From Achatina immaculata (Eukaryota; Mollusca; Gastropoda; Stylommatophora; Achatinidae), in NCBI GenBank assembly GCA_009760885.1, contig CM019708.1:15940090-16004089 (forward strand): DNA of 64,000 bases, read 5' to 3'. This document shows positions 10,517-20,883 of this stretch, one piece after another. The position numbers were made by a program, and so were the translations under genes. Each line of letters starts with the position of its first letter. Within the stretch, counting starts at the first letter, position 1. A model generated the notes under the pieces. That model saw only the letters and a list, made by a program, of their open reading frames with translations, was not told the origin of the DNA and made no database searches.

Positions 10517-12800
10517 AAAAAGATCTGGTGGCGAGTCCCCCAGGCCAGATAGATCTAATTTTAACACTGGGGAAGAGTGTGAGACAGAGGTCGGTACTAG
10601 TAATTGTGATGACTGACAAAATCCTGACGGTGTTACTAAGGAAAACCCCTTTATCAAACTAAAAAGAAAAATAAGAGTAGGAACATGGAATGTGAGAAGT
10701 GTGTATGAGGGAAAGTATCAAATAATAAGTGATGAGATGAAAAGAATGGGGATACACGTTTTGGGAATCTGTGAACATCGATGGAAAGGATCAGGACACT
10801 TCAATAGCGAGAATGATAATATCTTTATATACTCTAGTGGAGAACTAGGAGGAAAGAATGAAGTGGCTTTTTACTTGGACAAATTAACATCAAAAGTATT
10901 ACTAGGTTACATTCCAGTAAGTGATAGAATCCTCACTATCAGACTTAAGGGCATTCCTAGAAATGTAACAGTCATCCAGATATATGCACCTACATCAGCA
11001 GCAGAAGAAGATGAAGTAGAAGACTGGGTATAGAAAAATAATATTGTATTAATAATGGGGGATTTTAGTGCAAAGAGTGGTACAGAAAGAGCAGAAGACG
11101 AAGGATTTGTTGTGGGGAAATTTAGCATAGGGCATAGAAATGAGGCAAGTGACAATCTAAAGGCATTTTGCATGGAAAGTGAGCTAATGATTTAAACAGC
11201 ATCCAACAAGACTACACATGGACATCACCTGATGGGAAAATCAAGAGTCAAATAGATTACATTTTAGTGCAAAGAAGGTGGAGATCAAGTATAACATCAG
11301 CAAAAACTTTACCAGGTGCTGATTGTGACACAGACCATGATTTATTAATAGCAGACATGAAGATAAAGATAAAAAAGACAGTTATGGGATCAACACGACT
11401 CCACTTCACAAATACCAGAACAATATGGTATAGAACTGAAGAACCGTTTCGAAATCCTGATGGCTGTACAGGAGGAGATGATACCAGATGAAATGGCTAT
11501 GCAAGCCAGAGATATATTAATAACAACAACTAAAGATATGGTTCCAGTAAAGAAAACACAAAAGAATGGATGGATTACAGCACGCACACTATAACTGATA
11601 AAGCAATGTAGAGAAATGAAGACAAAGTGGAAAGTGACAAACAACAACAAAGAGGAATATAAATCTTTAACAAAAGAAGTATGAAGAAACATAAGAAAAG
11701 ACAAAAAACAATACATACAAGATTGTTGTGAAAGAATAGAAGGACATCAGAAGTGCGGAAGAGGTCATGAAATGTTTAAAGAAATGAAGACATTGATGAG
11801 AAATGTCACACCTAAGCTAAGTGTAATTTGTGATGAGATTGGGAACACCCTGACAGAGACAGAGGAAATTCTAGAAAGAGGGAAGGAGTATTGCAGAGGA
11901 ATATGTGAAATAGCTGACTGTGAAAGCAGAAATCAACAATGTGAATTATTTTTGGAGGAGAAAGAACCCGAGCCAACAATAAAAGCTTTATGGGCAATAA
12001 AGAATTTGAAAAATAGTAGATCACCAGAATGTGATGAGATAACAGCTGAATTTATTAAAGCAGGAGGAAAGGAATTTGCAACAGTCTGTCATGCACTATA
12101 TAAGAAGATATGGCATTCGGGTATTTGGCCAAAAGAATGGAAAAGCACTGTATTCATACCACACTAAAAAAAGGACAACTTGAAATTATGCACAAACTAC
12201 AGAACTGTTGCCCTGATTAGTCATACCAGTAAAAGTATGTTAAAAATCTTAATGGCTAGACTTTGTAAGAAAATAGAAGAAGTCAATATCGTCCAAGCTG
12301 GTTTTAGGCAAGGAAGAGGATCAAGAGATCATATATTCAATATAAGATTAATAATAGAGAAATTCAGAGAATTTAATGAGAATCTATATTTATCTTTTAT
12401 AGACTATTCAAGGGCATTTGACTGTGTGCAACGCCTGAAACCTTAGGAAATAATAGAAAAAATGGGATTTCCAGCAATTAACATCACTGCTGTGTCTAGA
12501 CCAACAGACAGCAGTAAGAATAAATGCTGAAACCACAACTTGGCTTGACATAAAATAAGGGGTCCGTCAGGGGTGCATATTGTCGCCTTACTTATTTAAA
12601 TTGCATACTGAAAATATAATGAGGAATGTTAGAGTAGATGTAGACAAAGAATATTATGACTCCATAACAGATGGAGGCTATGAAATACCAGAGATTAGAT
12701 ATGCTGATGACACAGTATTGCTGTCCACAACACAGGAAGGAATGGAAAAACTAATTATGTCAGTCCGTAAGAACAGCGAAGAGTAAAACCTCTATCTTAA
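10517..12800 (+). pseudogene. RTE/BovB-like LINE, endonuclease plus RT, frame-broken
   Basis: It starts in the 5' leader. The endonuclease begins around 10672 (IRVGTWNVRSVYEG) and continues with HVLGICEHRWKGSGHF and QIYAPTSAAEEDEVE. After a stop it reads MGDFSAKSG. The RT covers 11772-12786 and shows IKNLKNSRSPECDEITAEF, ALYKKIW, WPKEWKS, NYRTVALISHTSK, QAGFRQGRGSRDH, FIDYSRAFDCVQ (motif A), GCILSPYLF and EIRYADDTVLLS (catalytic YADD). These motifs are characteristic of the RTE/BovB clade. At least four stops or shifts interrupt the protein, and the thumb and C-terminus are missing after NLYLN. The element is flanked on both sides by minus-strand RTE-B 3' pieces, which suggests a twin-priming inversion or stacked insertions. 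Confidence 0.85.
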
Positions 12801-13040
12801 TCCCATTAGGTACCCTTCCAATATAGTCTTCTCAAAATTCTCATGACGTCTAGTGTCCAAAATATTTAAGTTTTCTCTGTTTAATCCTTTTTACTAGACA
12901 GCCTTCTTCAATATTAAGTTCTTGTATTATGGATATATTTGTTCTTTTTTGTGTCCATGATATTTGAAAAACTCTTCTGTAGCATTTACATTCAAAGGCA
13001 TTTATGTGTTTCTCAACTGTTTTGTTAAGTATCCAATATG
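12801..13040 (-). mobile_element. RTE-B 3' region fragment
   Basis: The minus strand reads HINAFECKCYRRVFQ, SWTQKRTNIS and EEGCLVKRIKQRKLKYFGH. It overlaps in element coordinates with 10186-10516, so the two are not halves of one copy. Its right end fades near 13040. Confidence 0.7.
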
Positions 13041-13284
13041 CAATAACAAACAATTTATGAAGTGGTTTAGTTATTTTAAGTGTCATAAGAAGACTGTGGT
13101 GAAATATCAGAGTTTCATGATCATTATGGTTTCGGCATCACAGCAGATGAGAATATCCCATAATTTTAACAAAATATAAAGTGAATGCTTGTGAATCAGC
13201 ACAGGTTTATAAGCTAGAATTTGAGAATGACTTGTGCAGAGCATTACATTTCAGGCTAATTTATCCAGGAAGCTTTCCTACCAA
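13041..13284. other. Unassigned spacer
   Basis: Nothing was recognised between the RTE-B fragment and the 31-bp array. Confidence 0.3.
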
Positions 13285-13476
13285 TTTTACAGGTAGATAG
13301 AGATGTATGGTACAGTTTTACAGGTAGATAGAGATGTATGGTACAGTTTTACAGGTAGATAGAGATGTATGGTACAGTTTTACAGGTAGATAGAGATGTA
13401 TGGTACAGTTTTACAGGTAGATAGAGATGTATGGTACAGTTTTACAGGTAGATAGAGATGTATGGTACAGTTTTAC
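13285..13476. repeat. 31-bp tandem array, 6 perfect copies plus a partial
   Basis: The unit is TTTTACAGGTAGATAGAGAT plus GTATGGTACAG. The six units from 13285 to 13470 appear identical, so the expansion is young. A seventh breaks off at TTTTACAAAG. Confidence 0.95.
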
Positions 13477-14589
13477 AAAGCGATAGAGAGAGTGAGAAAA
13501 GTGAGAAAAAAAAACATAAATGAAGAAAAACATACAAATATCCAGTATTTTGGTGTGAGCCTTTTACAAGGATTCAGTGAGTCATTTGCATGTCCTTTGT
13601 GGAACTTTGCCTCCTTCACAGCTCTCCTGTAGGCCTCTTGGTTGTAAGGAAGATGCTCTGCTATTGATGCATCCATTTGCAGATTATCAGTGATGTCTTG
13701 CACCTATCTTCGCCTTGGTCTTCCTCTCTTTCTTTTTGTGTCCAAAATATTTAAGTTTTCTCTGTTTAATCTTCTTTACTGGCCAGCTTATTTCAATATT
13801 AAGTTCTTGTAGTATGGATATATTTGTTCTTTTCTATGTCCATGATATTTGAAGAACTCTTCTGTAGCATTTACATGCAAAGACATTTATGTTTCTCAGA
13901 TGTTGTGTTAAGTGTCCAGGTCTCACAGGCACATGTTGTGATAGGAAAGATGCATGCCTTTAAAAATCTTGTTTTTTGTAGTTCTGTCTGTTCCTCTCCA
14001 CAGCTTCTTTAGCTGTTTAACTTTTTGAAGAGTGATAGATGTCCTCCTTTTAATTTCCCTCATTGTATCTCCATTATTAGTTAGTAGTGATCCAAGATAT
14101 TCAAAACTCTCCACTTCTTCCAATTTTTCCTCATTAATACATATTTCAGCTGCCTTATTTGTTTTGTCAGTTGTCATCAATTTAGTTTTCTTCACATTAA
14201 GATAAGAATTTTTGCTCCTCACTATTCTTATGAACTGACATAATTAGTTTTTCCATTCCATTCCTTTTTGTGTTGTGGACAGTAATACTGTGTCATTGGC
14301 ATATCTAATCTCTGGTATTTCATGACCTCCAATTGTTATGGCATCATAATATTCTTTGTCTACATCTTCTCTAACATTCCTCATTATGTTTTCAGTATAC
14401 AAGTTAATTAAGTAAGGCGACAATATGCACCCCTGATGGGCCCCTTGTCTTATGTCAAACCATGTTGTTTCACCATTTATTCTCACTGCTGATTGTTGAT
14501 CTAGATCTCTCTCTCTCTGAACCTTAAGTGCCCAGGGCACATGGGGCTTCCGCAAGGGTTTTCCACAAATGCCTGTCCTTCGCCTTTTT

Positions 14590-15925
14590 TTCTGCTCCCA
14601 GGTGAGCCCTCTATTGCTCAACATCCTTTCTGATGTTCTTCTCCATGTCTCTTTTGGTCTACCCTTACTTCTGCTCCCCTGTGGTGTCCATCTTAGTGCT
14701 ATTTTTGGTAGTGAGTTGTCAGTCATTCGGAGCACATGTCCCAACCATCGCCAGCGTCTTTCCTCAATAATTGTTGTCAGTGGTTTCATCGGCATTTCTG
14801 CTAATAAGATGTTATTTCTTATGGTGTTTGGCCAAAATATTTTTTTAATTCTTCGTAAACATTTAGTCTGGAAATAATTCAATTTGTTTTCTATGGTTTT
14901 GGTGATTTTCCAGCATTCACTTCCATAGAGTAGTACACTTAGAACATTACTCTTAAATATCTTGATTTTCATATTTATGCTTAGTTTATTTGATTTCCAT
15001 ATATTCTGCAGCATTGCAAAAGCCTGGTTTGCTCTAGTAAGTCTGCTGTTGATGTCCTCTGTGCTGTCTCCATTTTCTACTACTCTGCTGCCAAGGTATA
15101 CAAATTCGTTGACCTCCTCCACTAACTTGTTATCTACTCTCAGTACATTTCTGTTGTTCACATTTTGCTTAATTAACTTTGTCTTTCCTACGTTGATCTT
15201 TAGTCCTATGTTGTTTGCATTCTGAGTTAGCTTGTTTATTTTATCTTGCATATCTTTGTGACTGCTTGATAATAGACAAATGTCGTCCGCATAGTCAGGA
15301 TCCTCCAGCACTGTGTCAAGGGTCCATTGTAATCCTCTGCGTTTGTCTGATGTTGCCTCCTTCATTAACCAGTCTACTGCCAAGATAAATAATGTTGGTG
15401 ATAGTACACATCCCTGTTTCACTCCTGTTTGTACCCTAAAGCTGCTGGAGGTATGTCCTCCACAGATAACTTTGCACTGAAAACCCTCGTATAGGGGTTT
15501 GATTACATTAACTATTTTATGGGGGAGGCCATGCCATCTTAGGATTTTCCACAGTGCATCTCTGTTGACACTGTCAAAGGCTTTCTCAAAATCTATGAAT
15601 AATGCATATGTTGTGCTATGCCACTCATTTGCCTGTTCTAATATTTGTCTAAGTACAAATATGTGGTCTATGCATGATCTTCCTTTCCTAAATCCTGCCT
15701 GCTCTTTCCGAAGTTTTTCCTCAAGTGTTGGTACAATTCTGTTGATGATTATTCTGCAAAATACTTTACTAGTGAGTGGCAGTAGGGTAATGCCTCTCCA
15801 GTTCCCGCAATCTCTGAGGTCACCCTTCTTTGGTAGTTTTACTATAAGACCAGTTTTCCACTCCTCTGGGGCTTTTTCTAAATCCCAAATTTGTTGTAAT
15901 ATCCAGCAAAGTTGTTTTGGTTTTT
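14590..15925 (-). pseudogene. LINE-A reverse transcriptase, in the frame after the +1 shift
   Basis: From the frameshift near 15920 the RT frame is open to beyond 14590. It contains PKKGDLRDCGNWRGITLLP, QAGFRKGRS, FIDFEKAFDSVNRD (motif A), TGVKQGCVLSPTLF and DPDYADDICLLSS (catalytic YADD near 15282-15293). The thumb with FVYLGSRVVENGDSTEDI follows. The C-terminal part has SECWKITKTIENKL, ERRWRWLGHVLRMTDNSLP and GRPKETW. Near 14592 a 4-bp deletion relative to other copies replaces the normal short ending (DRHLWKTLAEAPCALG), so reading runs on through the GA tail into RTE-B. Active-site residues are present. The two shifts alone make it non-functional. Confidence 0.85.
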
Positions 15926-17499
15926 TCTGTTTCTTCTGCTTTCAACATCTCAGCAGTCACTTCATCTTCACCTGGTGCCCTGTCTGATTTTAGCATCTTT
16001 ATCGCCTCTTTTACTTCATTTATTGTTATTGGTCCTGTATTGATGTTTAGTTCCGCTTTTGCTTCAGGTATATCTATTGCTTGTGCTGCTTGTGTTCTGT
16101 TTAGTAGGGTGTTAAAGTGTTCCCTCCATCTTTCAATCTTTTCTCTTTCTCCACTGACCAGTTGTCCATTTTGTGTTCTTACTGCACTTTCACATCTTGT
16201 ATTGAAGTTACCTGTCATCTGCTTTGTGATTTTATATATGGTTTTCATGTCATTTGTATATGCTGCTTTCTCTGCTGTTTCTGCTAATTTGTCATAATAT
16301 TGACGTTTATCTTGACGGCATGATTCCTTCACTTCTTTGTCTTTTTGTGCATAATTACTTAAAACTCGTTCTTTAAGCCGTTGTGATTTGGTGTTCAGTA
16401 ATTTTTTCTTGATTTCTTTTCTTTGTTCTATCTTTTCCCATGAGGTCTCGCTTATCCATTCCTCTTTTCTCCTTTTCCGATATCCCAGCACCTCTTTTGC
16501 TGTTTCCTGTAGTGTTTTATTGAACTCTAATATGGACATTTCTGCTTCGTCTTGTAGGACACTGAAGCGGTTCTTAAGTATTATTGAGAATTCATTTCTT
16601 GTTTGTTGGTCTATCAGTTTTCTTGTATCAAAATGTATCTTTCTGTGTTCTCCGATTCTGGCTTTCCTTAATTTTAGTTTTATTTTTGCTACCAGAAGGT
16701 TGTGATCACTTCCTATATCTGCTCCTTTCCTTGCTCGCACATCTTGTAGTGACCGTTTCCACTTGTTGTTTATTAGTTTGTGATCGATTTGGTTTTCTGT
16801 GGTTTTATCTGGTGACCTCCAAGTCATCTTATGGATGTTTTTGTGTTGGAAAATTGTCCCTCCGATGGTCATCATGTTTTCTTCACAGAAACTGCACAGT
16901 CTTTCTCCATTTTCATTTATTTCTCCGATTCCTTCTCTTCCCATGATTTTTCTTCTATCTTCATTTCCTTCACCTACTTTTGCATTGAAGTCGCCCAAGA
17001 TGAGTAGCATATCATGCTTGGGTATTGTTTCTACTGTGGCTTGGAGGCTGTTGTAAAAATCTTCTTTTAATTCTTCTTCAGCTGCTTCTGTTGGTGCATA
17101 ACAAACTATAATAGACAGCTTCGTGAATCTTGAGTTGAACCGTGCATATAATAATCTCTCATTTATTGGGGTCCATTTCAGCAATGCTCTTGATGCTTCT
17201 TTTGTTATAATCAATGCTACTCCTCCTTCATGAAGATCTTCTTTACCTGACCATATTATTGTATCTTCTGTGTGCTGTGTTGTTAATTTCCTTCTGCCTT
17301 GTCCTGTCCATCTTGCTTCTTGTATTCCTAGTATGTCTAGTTTGTATCTGTGCATTTCCTTGATGGTTTGTGCTAGTTTTCCAGTCTGGTTTAGTGTTCT
17401 TACATTCCAGCTGCCTATTTGCATCTTTTGTTTAGGTTCCAGGAGGTCTGCAGTCGGGCTGGGGACTTCCAGTGGCTGGCTTTCATCCACAACCTTCAT
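15820..17499 (-). pseudogene. LINE-A APE-type endonuclease and RT N-terminus (559 codons open)
   Basis: This encodes the apurinic-like endonuclease that nicks the target, then the linker and start of the RT. Visible motifs: WNVRTL (residues 31-36), LGIQEARW with catalytic Glu61, CYAPTEAAEE (133-142), LILGDFNAKVG with Asp170 and Asn172, QIDH (237-240) and GSDHNLLV with Asp265-His266. All endonuclease catalytic positions look intact. RT begins near residue 500 with LKSDRAPGEDEVTAEMLKAE. The ATG at 17499 is the first in frame, though the frame is open upstream to a TAA near 17625. Reading shifts at about 15917-15925, where an A run is one base longer than in the copy at 2455-3973. The last 40 or so residues here are therefore out of frame. 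Confidence 0.85.
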
Positions 17500-17815
17500 G
17501 GGCTCAGTTTCCTGATACGCATTTCTCCTTCCACCTGCATTTGCTTTTTCCCTTGCTTCTGTTTCTGTAGCAGTCTGATAGTTTTTTTTACCAGATAGGG
17601 TTGCTGGCCCTATGCTGAACCCTCCTTAGTCGCCTTTTACGATCATGCATGGTAGGGTACAGTGGTCCTATTCTTTGCAGATCCCGGGTACCACACGGGG
17701 GGTTGATCTAGATACAGCATTAATATTAATTGTATCAAATGTGTTGGAAATCCCATTTTTTCCATTATGTCCCAAAGTTTCTGGTGTTGTATGCATTCAA
17801 ATGCCTTTGAATATA

Positions 17816-17825
17816 TATATATATG

Positions 17826-17856
<31 letters not shown>

Positions 17857-17857
17857 G

Positions 17858-17911
<54 letters not shown>

Positions 17912-17932
17912 TGTATGTATGTATGTATGGGA
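17816..17932. repeat. AT / TATG microsatellite
   Basis: There is an (AT)n run with TATG interruptions, ending in (GTAT)n. It lies exactly between minus-strand RTE-B and plus-strand LINE-D. Confidence 0.95.
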
Positions 17933-17935
17933 AAA

Positions 17936-18656
17936 ACAGAAAAAACAGATAGCCCGTCTTCACTGGCTAGCAAAATTGAACTTGAAATTAACAAGGACAA
18001 AACAAAAATAATGAAAATTCCCATTAATAAAAATGGAAAAATACATGTAGAAGAGACACAGATATTGAAGAAGTCAATCAATTTGCATACCTTGGCAGCT
18101 ACATAGACCAGGATTGTGACACCAGAAGGGAAGTTAGAATTAGAATTGCAAAAGCAGCATCGATCTTCAAGATTCTTGAGAACATATGGAATTATAAGCA
18201 CAAAAACCAAGTTAAGACTATTTCATTTAAATGTAATGTCCACCCTCATTTATGCATGCAAAAGCTGGAAAACAACTAAAGAAATAGACAAGAAATTAGA
18301 CTCTTATGAAAACAAATGCCTAAGGAAAATACTCAGCATCAAGTGGAACGAATTCAAGAACAATGCAGAGATAAGACAGATGACTGAACAACAACAACCA
18401 GTCTCATGGGTGATCAGGAAAAGGAGATGGGCATATGTTGGTCACTTGATGAGAAGAAACAATCAGAGAATCCCAAAACAAGCTATCAAGTGGAACACAA
18501 TAGGCCAAAGAAAAAGAGGCAGACCGCATGAAACTCTGAAGATGACATTGTTAAGAGAGGCCAAATTAACAGGCATAAAATCCCTTGATGAAGTTGAAAG
18601 ACTCAACGAAGACAGGAAAAATTGGCGAACTACTTTGCGAGCCCTATGTGACGTTT
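17936..18656 (+). pseudogene. LINE-D 3' part (RT thumb and C-terminus)
   Basis: This is the clearest copy of the LINE-D C-terminus. The frames read INKDKTKIMKIPI, then AYLGSYIDQD and TRREVRIRIAKAA. From 18116 a frame of 223 codons reads KLRLFHLNVMSTLIYACKSW, IDKKLDSYENKCLRKI, WNEFKNNAEIRQM, RKRRWAYVGHLMRRNNQRIP, GQRKRGRPHETLKM, LLREAKLTGIKSLDEVERL and WRTTLRALCDV. The RT core is missing (5' truncation). At least one frameshift separates the thumb from the tail. The frame then runs by chance into the next element. The order of motifs is that of an APE-type LINE. Confidence 0.8.
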
Positions 18657-19582
18657 ATGTATTTATGTTCCAACATCACTCTGGATTGCCTGGAGCAATT
18701 TCAACCAAACTTTGTGCACATATGACTTACAATGTGGAAATGTATAATGGATATGTGGAGTGGGTAAGACTCCCCTGTCTGCTCTAGGGTTAGGGGTACA
18801 AAAGGGATAACATACTTTCCACTAAATTTAAGGAGAAACAAAAGAATGATCTAAGGGAGATAATCATGAAATAGAGCAATGCTGTTCTAGAACAGCATGT
18901 GTAGTCTCCCTTGGCAAGTCCAAATACTTTTGATGGTCTCTTTTTGTTTTAATTATATTTGTAAAAGTAAATTTTAACTTTGTTTTTTTCTTATGTTTAT
19001 ACTAACTTTTTATTGTATTCTATAGAAGATTTCATTATTCAGTGACAGTGTGGCATTTTCTTATTTTTTTCAAATTAGCTTTCGAATCAAGGAGAGAGAG
19101 TGAGGGATAGAAATAAAGAGAGAGGGAGAGAGATAGGGACAGAAAGGGAGAAATCTGAGATCGCCATGTTTCTCCCATGGACAGTTTTATGTTGCTTGAA
19201 TCAAGGGAGAGAGATAGGTAGGGAGAGAGGGGGAGAGAGATAGGGACAGAAAGAGAGAGAGATAGATTTCAGATCTCCATGTTTCTCCCATGGACAACTT
19301 TATGTTGCTTGCTCAAGGGTTGGTTCACCCAAGAATTTATTTCTTCTTGCTCCTGGAGGTGAAACTAAAAATGTTGTTTGTAATCAAGTTTTGAGTTAAA
19401 TTATATCATACTGAATTTATAAAAGACTTTATAATTTTTATACTGTACTTAAACTTTTAAATACTGGTTTAAAATAAAAAAATACTTCGATATTACACCA
19501 TAAATATAATTCATTCCTTTTCCTGTCTAATAGAAGATTGGGTTAAATAAGTATCAGGGCAATGCCGGGTAATCAGATAGTT
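18657..19582 (+). mobile_element. Helentron-like non-autonomous element (tentative)
   Basis: It is bounded by the LINE-D terminus on the left and RTE-B coding sequence on the right. The right end has a small hairpin-like block, CAGGGCAATGCCGGGTAA, followed by CAGATAGTT. This resembles the GGGCAACGCCGGGT end known from Helentron/HINE elements of invertebrates. The left part has CTGGATTGCCTGGAGCAATT and ACCAAACTTTGTGCACATAT, and the middle holds a two-copy tandem repeat, as often seen in such elements. There is no Rep/helicase coding. Confidence 0.5.
19087..19312. repeat. Two-copy ~117-bp tandem duplication, GA-rich
   Basis: Each copy has a GA-rich block, GATAGGGACAGAAA and CCATGTTTCTCCCATGGACA, then TTTTATGTTGCTTG. 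It lies inside the Helentron-like element. Confidence 0.8.
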
Positions 19583-20475
19583 GTCTATAAAAGATAGATT
19601 CTCATTAAACTCTCTGCATTTCTCTATTACTGAATATATACTTTCTTGATCTTCTTCCTTGTCTAAAACCAACTTGGACCATCTTGACTTCTTCTATTTT
19701 ATTGCACAATCTATTCATTATGATTTTTTAGTAGAATTTTACTGGCATGACTAATCAGGTCAACATTTCTTTAGTTTGTGCATAATTTCAAGTTTCCCTG
19801 TTTTGGCAGTGGTATGAATACAGTTCTTTTCCATTCTTTTGGCCAAATACCCGAATGCCATATCATTTTTTATAGTGCATGATAGATTGTTGCACATTCC
19901 TTTCCTCCTGCTTTAATAAGTTCAGCTGTTATCTCATCACATCTTGGTGATTTATCATTTTTCAGATTCTTTATTGCCCATAAAACTTCTTCTATTGTCG
20001 GTTCGGGTTCTGTCTCCTCCAATAATAATTCACATTGTTGATTTCTGCTTTCACATTTGGTTGTTTCATACATTCCTCTGCAGTATTCCTTACATCTTTC
20101 TATAATTTCCTCTGTCTCTGTCAAGGTATTCCCCATCTCATCACAAATTACATTTAGCTTAGGTGTGACATTTCTTGTCAATGTCTTCATTTCTTTAAAC
20201 ATTTCATGATCTCTTCCACACTTCTGATGTCCTTCTATTCTTTCACAACAATCTTGTATGTATTGTTTTTTTTTTTGTCTTTTCTTATGTTTCTTCACAC
20301 TTCCTTTGTTAAAGATTTATATTCCTATTTGTTGTTGTTTGTCACTTTCCACTTTGTCTTCATTTCTCTACATTGCTTTATCAGTTATAGTGTGCCTGCT
20401 GTAATCCATCCATTCTTTTGTGTTTTCTTTACTGGAACCATATCTTTAGCTGTTGTTATTAAGATGTATCAGGCC
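19583..20475 (-). pseudogene. RTE-B LINE, linker and RT N-terminus
   Basis: On the minus strand it is collinear with 11510-12420 of the + strand RTE-B copy. It reads TIEEVLWAIKNLKNDKSPRCDEI, ELIKAGGKECATIYHAL and, further upstream, MFKEMKTLTRNVTPKLNVIC. After frame breaks the segment reaching NYRTVALI is present, with deletions near 19720. There is no endonuclease and no YADD. The Helentron-like element adjoins its inner end at the FIDY motif. Confidence 0.75.
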
Positions 20476-20689
20476 TGGTAGCCAATTCAACAAGGGTTAT
20501 ATACAGTAATTAGCCAGTTTTACTTCAGTCTTTATCTCTTTTGTCTTAACCAGTTTTACTTGAGTCGTTATCTCATTTATCTACCAAATTTTAGCCCATC
20601 TTGCATGTCTGCATTTCTTGAATGCTTTTATCTTTCTTATTCCCAGGAGTTTTTCTCAGAGAAAGATCTATGAAAGTAGAGGCTTCCAT

Positions 20690-20883
20690 AGAGGCAGCTA
20701 GTGATAGTGCAGATATTTTCCCTCACATATTAGAGTGTGATGTGCTCAGACTCACACTTGGCCATCTTTCTTTCTTCAGTTCCAGAAGGAGCCAGGTACC
20801 TATTTTTACAGCTGGGCAACTGGGATACTTGGCCATATTTGAACCACCAGGTGCATGCTAACCACTTTGCTGTTCAAGCAACC
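20690..20883 (-). mobile_element. SINE-1, diverged copy
   Basis: The reverse complement has GCAAAGTGGTTAGCATGCAC (A-box region), GGTGGTTCAAATATGG (B-box region), then CCAGTTGCCCAGCTGTAAAA and the rest of the body. The anticodon-arm segment is deleted. Confidence 0.6.

Larger units (their letters stand above)
14507..17701 (-). mobile_element. LINE-A, near-complete 3195-bp copy with 12-bp TSD
   Basis: The boundaries come from the perfect 12-bp target duplication GTTGATCTAGAT and from the interrupted RTE-B gene on each side. The 5' end is at 17701, the 3' end at 14507, with a short (GA)n tail. It has a leader of about 200 bp containing CTGCAAAGAATAGGACCACT and AAAAGGCGACTAAGG, then one long reading frame for endonuclease and reverse transcriptase. 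No upstream gag-like ORF is seen. Only two frame lesions were found, and the duplication is perfect, so this is probably the youngest and best-preserved LINE in the window. Confidence 0.9.
13575..17817 (-). pseudogene. RTE-B LINE interrupted by full-length LINE-A
   Basis: RTE-B on the minus strand occupies 13575-14506 and 17702-17817. The right piece encodes [20 protein letters not shown] (palm motif A) and ends next to an AT microsatellite. The left piece resumes with SAVRINGETTWF, QGAHQGCILSP, RYANDTVLLSTTQ and then the C-terminus with FEYLGSLLTNNGDT and EAYRRAVKEAKFH. The catalytic YADD reads YAND here, so a catalytic Asp is lost. A deletion near 13737 removes the segment between RKRGRP and the KYFGH region. 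The split is caused by LINE-A, flanked by the 12-bp duplication GTTGATCTAGAT (14495-14506 and 17702-17713). Confidence 0.85.

Noticed and set aside
14244..14510. LINE-A and RTE-B as one fusion protein
   Set aside because: The continuous frame across 14507 is accidental read-through from a 4-bp deletion in LINE-A into the older RTE-B, as the target duplication shows.
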